Assembly (NCBI GenBank): GCA_019634955.1
Contig: JAHCAK010000017.1
Span: 1-64,000 of the forward strand
DNA: 64,000 nucleotides
Reading direction: 5' to 3'
DNA from: Burkholderiales bacterium
GTDB taxonomy: Bacteria > Pseudomonadota > Gammaproteobacteria > Burkholderiales > Usitatibacteraceae
The notes beneath the pieces are model-generated. The model did no database searches, was not told the DNA's origin, and saw nothing but the letters and a program-made list of their open reading frames with translations. Each line of letters begins with the position of its first letter. Positions within the stretch are counted from its first letter, which is position 1. Position numbers and translations under genes: made by a program. Below, piece by piece: positions 60,595 through 64,000 of the stretch.

Positions 60595-60828
60595 ATGTTC
60601 ATGCTCACCGAAAACGCCGCCCTGCTCCTCGCCGTCGCCGCGCCCGTCCTCACGCTCGCCGCGATGAACCTCGCCCTCGCCCTCGGTGGCGAGCGTGGCA
60701 CCCTGCTCCTGCCGGGCCTGGGCCCGCTCGAGGTGACGCGCCGCGCCGCCAACGCGCTGCCCGCCGCCTCGGCCCCCGCCGGCCGCGAAGCGCCCGCCAA
60801 CGACCCGGATTTCCGCCGCGCCGCCTGA
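60595..60828 (+). CDS. Small membrane-associated protein
   Basis: 77 aa. CAGGAGA lies 7 nt before the ATG. An N-terminal hydrophobic helix (NAALLLAVAAPVLTLAAMNLALAL) is followed by an Ala/Pro-rich tail ending APANDPDFRRAA, similar to the end of the 69-aa protein upstream. A strong terminator 66 bp downstream ends the transcript, supporting a real, separately expressed gene. Function unknown. Confidence 0.55.
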   Translation: MFMLTENAALLLAVAAPVLTLAAMNLALALGGERGTLLLPGLGPLEVTRRAANALPAASAPAGREAPANDPDFRRAA

Positions 60829-60893
60829 ACCGGGCAGCGCCCCGAGCCGCCCCCGAGGCGGCCGTCTCCCGGGCCAACCGTTTCCTCCCCCCT

Positions 60894-60923
60894 GGCCGGA
60901 CACCGCGTCCGGCCGTTTTTTTT
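60894..60923 (+). terminator. Strong intrinsic terminator
   Basis: GGCCGGAC (60894-60901) pairs perfectly with GTCCGGCC (60907-60914) across a 5-nt loop, followed by G and eight T. It ends the small-protein transcript and isolates the GTPase gene, which has its own promoter. Confidence 0.9.
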
Positions 60924-60940
60924 CCTGTGACGGGAAGCAC

Positions 60941-60969
60941 TTAAGGCCGCCGGGCCTCTCGGGTACACT
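60941..60969 (+). promoter_or_regulatory. Putative promoter of the dynamin-like GTPase gene
   Basis: TTAAGG (60941-60946), 17 nt, TACACT (60964-60969), 24 nt before the GTG start and just after the terminator. Spacing is ideal, hexamers are moderate. Confidence 0.4.
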
Positions 60970-60993
60970 GGCACCTCCCGACCAAGGCCGCCC

Positions 60994-63531
60994 GTGACCC
61001 CCGCCACTCCCGTCGACGCCCGCTTCGAAGGCGAGATCGCCCGCTACAACCGCTGGCGGGAGGACCTCACGCGGTCCGTCACGGCCTACCACGACTGGCT
61101 GGAGTCCAACGGCCAGCTCGACGTCCAGCAGTCCATCCGCTTCTACGACCTGCTGGAGAACCTGAACAAGGGCCGGCTCATGCTCGCCTTCCTCGCGGAG
61201 TTCTCGCGCGGGAAGTCCGAGCTCATCAACGCGCTCTTCTTCTCCAGCTTCAAGGAGCGGCTCCTGCCCTCCGACGTCGGCCGCACCACGATGTGCCCGA
61301 CCGAGATCTTCCACGACCCCAGCGAGGAGCCGTACCTGAAGCTCCTGTCGGTGGAGACGCGCTACCGCGACGAGTCGATCACGCAGCTCAAGAACAACCC
61401 CGTGGAGTGGAGCAAGGTGCGCCTCAACACGGGCTCGGCCGCGGAGATGAAGAAGGCGCTCGCGGCGCTGGCGGACACGAAGAAGGTCTACGCGCTGGAG
61501 GCCCGCATGCTCGGCCTCGCGCCGATGGTGAACGAGAACGGCGAGCTCCCCGGCGAGGAGGAGCTGGTCGAGGTGCCGGCATGGCGATACGCCATGATCA
61601 ACTACCCGCACCCGCTGCTCTCCAACGGGCTGTCGATCCTGGACACGCCGGGGCTCAACGCCCTGGGGATGGAGCCGGAGCTCACCGTCTCCACGCTCCC
61701 CGGCGCGCACGCGATCCTCTTCCTGCTCTCCATCGACACGGGCGTCACCAAGAGCGACCTGGAGATCTGGGACCGCTACGTGAAGCCGGGCCTGCCGCAG
61801 AAGATCGCGGTGCTCAACAAGATCGACCTCATGTGGGACGAGCTGAAGACCCCGCAGGAGATCGACCGCGCCGTGCAGCGCATGGTGGAGACGACCGCCA
61901 AGGCGCTCACGCTGGACGCCGCCCGCATCTTCCCGCTCTCGGCGCAGAAGGCGCTGCTGGGCAAGATCCGCGAGGACGCGGGCCTGGTGAGGAAGAGCGG
62001 CATCGAGGCGCTGGAGAAGTACCTCGCGCAGGAGATCGTGCCGATGCGCCGGCAGATCCTGTGCAAGGCGGTGATGAACGAGATCGGCGCGATGATGGTC
62101 TCCTCGCGCACGGCGGTGGCCAACAAGCAGCAGGCGAACCAGGCCGCGATGGCGGAGCTGCAGGGCCTCGTCGGCAAGAGCCGCGAGGTGGTCACGAAGC
62201 TCTGGCAGAAGATCACGGCGGAGAAGGCGGCCTACAACGCCGCGCTCGCCGAGTACAAGGTGAACCACGCCAACTTCTCGGCCAAGCGCGCGGCGCTGAT
62301 GGACATGCTCAACTCCGCGAAGATGGACGCAATGCTCGCGCAGAGCGCGCAGGCGATGGAGGATTCCTGGACGACCGTGGGCCTGCAGCGGGCGATGCGC
62401 GAGCTCTCGCGGCTCATGAGCGCGGATTTCGAGCGGGTCTTCGCCGCCTCCGAGGACATCAAGAAGCTCATGCAGGGCGTCTACAACACCTTCGTGGAGA
62501 AGTTCGGCTTCCAGAGGATGACGCTCCCCTCGCTGGACCTCGAGCTGCACGCGACCAAGCTCAAGCTCCTCGTGGCCGAGACCGAGGAGTTCAGCCGCGA
62601 CCCGATCAACGTGGCCAACTACAAGAGCTTCTTCGTGAAGAAGTTCCACGCCTCGCTGGTGGCCCAGGCGCGCTCGCTCTTCAGCGACGCGCGCGCCCAG
62701 AGCGAGCGCTGGGTGCAGGCGGTGACGCTGCCGCTCGAGATCCAGATGAAGGACCACAAGCAGCAGCTGCAGTCGCGCCTGGACAACCTCTCGAAGATCA
62801 ACGAGAAGTCCACGGGCATCAACGAGCAGCTCGCGGAGCTGAAGGCCGTGGGCGAGGGGCTTCGCAAGCAGCGCGAGATGATCGACGGGCTGCTGCAGCG
62901 CGTCTCGCGCGAGGAGGCGGTGGCGGCCGCCGCCCCCGCGCCGGGGCCGGCCGAGGCGACCGCGCCCATGATGCCGCCGGAGCTCATGGAGACCACCAGG
63001 CTCTCCGTGTTCGAGGCGCCGCTCACCATCACGCGCCGCGCCGCGCGCGCGCAGGAAGTCTTCCGCGAGGTGGCGCACGTGAAGGAGGAGGCGCCCAAGC
63101 CCGTGGCGCCGAAGCCCGCCGCGCCGGCCAAGCCCGCCGCGGCCCCGATGATCTCCGACGACATGCTGGCCGCGCTGGCCAGGCGCGACGCCGACTCGAC
63201 GCTGAACGAGCGCGCGGCCGCCGCGGACACGACGATCAACCAGCGCGGCGCGGACGGGGAGAAGACCCAGCGCCTGCCCGCCTTCGACCCGCGGCTCTAC
63301 AACCCGGACGGCTCGCGAAAGTCCGCGGAGCCGGGCGCGCAGCCCCCCGGCGCCGACCGCACGCAGAAGATGAACCCCGGCGACACGCAGAAGCTCGATT
63401 TCACGGGCACCCAGAAGCTGGACCCGGGCCAGACCCAGAAGCTCGCGCCGGAAACGACGCAGAAGCTCGACCTCTCCATCGAGAAGCTGAAGGAGGCGCG
63501 GCGCCTCCTGCAGGCGACCCAGAAGACCTGA
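60994..63531 (+). CDS. Dynamin-like GTPase with C-terminal TQKL octad repeats
   Basis: 845 aa. GTPase domain: G1 EFSRGKSE with K74, G3 DTPG from D217, G4 NKID from N275. Long helical stalk-like regions with coiled coils fill about 330-640, as in bacterial dynamin-like proteins that remodel membranes. No transmembrane helices are visible. From ~640 the protein is Ala/Pro-rich and disordered-looking. Five octads start at T790, T798, T806, T814 and T822, each T-Q-K-(L/M) plus four variable residues, with an outlying TQRL at T758. These could be phosphothreonine (T-x-x-L) sites for FHA domains; that is inference. GTG start. Confidence 0.82.
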   Translation: MTPATPVDARFEGEIARYNRWREDLTRSVTAYHDWLESNGQLDVQQSIRFYDLLENLNKGRLMLAFLAEFSRGKSELINALFFSSFKERLLPSDVGRTTMCPTEIFHDPSEEPYLKLLSVETRYRDESITQLKNNPVEWSKVRLNTGSAAEMKKALAALADTKKVYALEARMLGLAPMVNENGELPGEEELVEVPAWRYAMINYPHPLLSNGLSILDTPGLNALGMEPELTVSTLPGAHAILFLLSIDTGVTKSDLEIWDRYVKPGLPQKIAVLNKIDLMWDELKTPQEIDRAVQRMVETTAKALTLDAARIFPLSAQKALLGKIREDAGLVRKSGIEALEKYLAQEIVPMRRQILCKAVMNEIGAMMVSSRTAVANKQQANQAAMAELQGLVGKSREVVTKLWQKITAEKAAYNAALAEYKVNHANFSAKRAALMDMLNSAKMDAMLAQSAQAMEDSWTTVGLQRAMRELSRLMSADFERVFAASEDIKKLMQGVYNTFVEKFGFQRMTLPSLDLELHATKLKLLVAETEEFSRDPINVANYKSFFVKKFHASLVAQARSLFSDARAQSERWVQAVTLPLEIQMKDHKQQLQSRLDNLSKINEKSTGINEQLAELKAVGEGLRKQREMIDGLLQRVSREEAVAAAAPAPGPAEATAPMMPPELMETTRLSVFEAPLTITRRAARAQEVFREVAHVKEEAPKPVAPKPAAPAKPAAAPMISDDMLAALARRDADSTLNERAAAADTTINQRGADGEKTQRLPAFDPRLYNPDGSRKSAEPGAQPPGADRTQKMNPGDTQKLDFTGTQKLDPGQTQKLAPETTQKLDLSIEKLKEARRLLQATQKT

Positions 63532-63546
63532 GCCCCTCCCCGGCGC

Positions 63547-64000
63547 TCAGGCGAGGATCACGTCGTACTGCTCCTGGGTGTAGGCGGTCTCCACCTGCAT
63601 CGAGATCGGCTTGGCGATGAAGTCGCCCAGCATGGTGAGGGCGTTGGCCTCCTCGTCGAGGAACATGTCGATCACGACCTGGGAGGCGAGGATGCGGTAC
63701 TCGCGCGCGCCGAACTGGCGCTCCGCCCGCAGGATCTCGCGCAGGATCTCGTAGCAGATGGTCTGCGCGGTCTTCAACTCCCCGCGCCCCGCGCACACCG
63801 GGCAGGGCTCGCAGAGCACGTGGGCGAGCGACTCGCGCGTGCGCTTCCTCGTCATCTCCACCAGCCCCAGCTGCGAGAAGCCGTTCACGGTGACGCGCGT
63901 GCGGTCGCGCGAGAGGGTCTTCCTGAACTCCGCCAGCACCGCGTCGCGGTGCTCCTGCGTGTCCATGTCGATGAAGTCGACGATGATGATGCCGCCGAGG
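63547..64000 (-). CDS. rng: Ribonuclease G (CafA), C-terminal part; gene continues past the right edge
   Basis: About 150 C-terminal residues are visible. The edge-proximal sequence (GGIIIVDFIDM) and QLGLVEMTRKRTRESL are from the DNase I-like catalytic domain; CEPCPVCAGRG is the zinc-link that joins dimers; and the small domain follows to the end. The short C-terminus, with no long disordered scaffold, indicates RNase G and not RNase E. The frame is open at 64000, so the start lies outside. Confidence 0.93.
   Translation of the reverse strand, partial: LGGIIIVDFIDMDTQEHRDAVLAEFRKTLSRDRTRVTVNGFSQLGLVEMTRKRTRESLAHVLCEPCPVCAGRGELKTAQTICYEILREILRAERQFGAREYRILASQVVIDMFLDEEANALTMLGDFIAKPISMQVETAYTQEQYDVILA

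Overview
The window is very G+C-rich, densely coding DNA from a bacterium that is almost certainly a betaproteobacterium. The gene orders pilU-pilT / yggS-proC-yggT, gmk-rpoZ-spoT-ridA-recG-ubiC-ubiA, xseB-ispA-dxs and rph-rdgB-hemW point that way, as do the ubiquinone genes and a lone Bug/TctC-type binding protein. The species cannot be named from the sequence. Only the first 1.75 kb has clearly lower G+C and looks acquired. It holds the 3' end of a large polymorphic toxin gene with a nuclease-like tip, followed by a candidate immunity gene.

Region by region: 1.8-7.7 kb carries divergent htpG and metH. Their shared intergenic region contains a sigma-32-type promoter for htpG, an overlapping metH promoter, a SAM-II-like aptamer and an intrinsic terminator. 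7.7-12 kb has a nucleotidyltransferase cassette, a TctC-like binding protein, an unknown membrane protein and a patatin-like lipase. 12-15.8 kb has an old-yellow-enzyme reductase, a YfcG-type glutathione transferase and an AAA+ regulator that lacks the GAFTGA loop. 15.8-20.2 kb is an isoprenoid operon (xseB-ispA-dxs) with an SDR and a periplasmic protein downstream. 20.4-25.2 kb has a Rieske oxygenase, two unknown proteins and an EF-G paralogue. 25.3-29.7 kb (minus strand) runs Ser/Thr kinase, PP2C phosphatase, rph, rdgB, hemW. 29.8-37.7 kb (plus strand) is yicC, gmk, rpoZ, spoT, ridA, recG, ubiC, ubiA.

37.7-43.8 kb is catabolic and detoxification: thiolase, dienoyl-CoA-isomerase-like crotonase, glutathione-dependent formaldehyde oxidation (frmA-fghA), a FrnE-type oxidoreductase, ThrH and a GST. 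43.8-51 kb is a six-gene membrane complex related to hydrogenase-4 (B, C, E, F, G, I). Its large subunit has lost the NiFe-binding cysteines, so it belongs with the 'energy-converting hydrogenase-related' (Ehr) complexes and not with hydrogenases. An OmpR-type response regulator lies 32 bp upstream on the same strand, with a MASE1 hybrid histidine kinase divergent to it. An EAL protein, pilU-pilT and yggS-proC-yggT follow.

From 60 kb to the end there are three very small hydrophobic proteins, two of them with similar leaders and C-termini, then a strong terminator. Next come a dynamin-like GTPase with five perfect octads of the form TQK(L/M) at its C-terminus, and the 3' part of the RNase G gene, which runs off the right edge.
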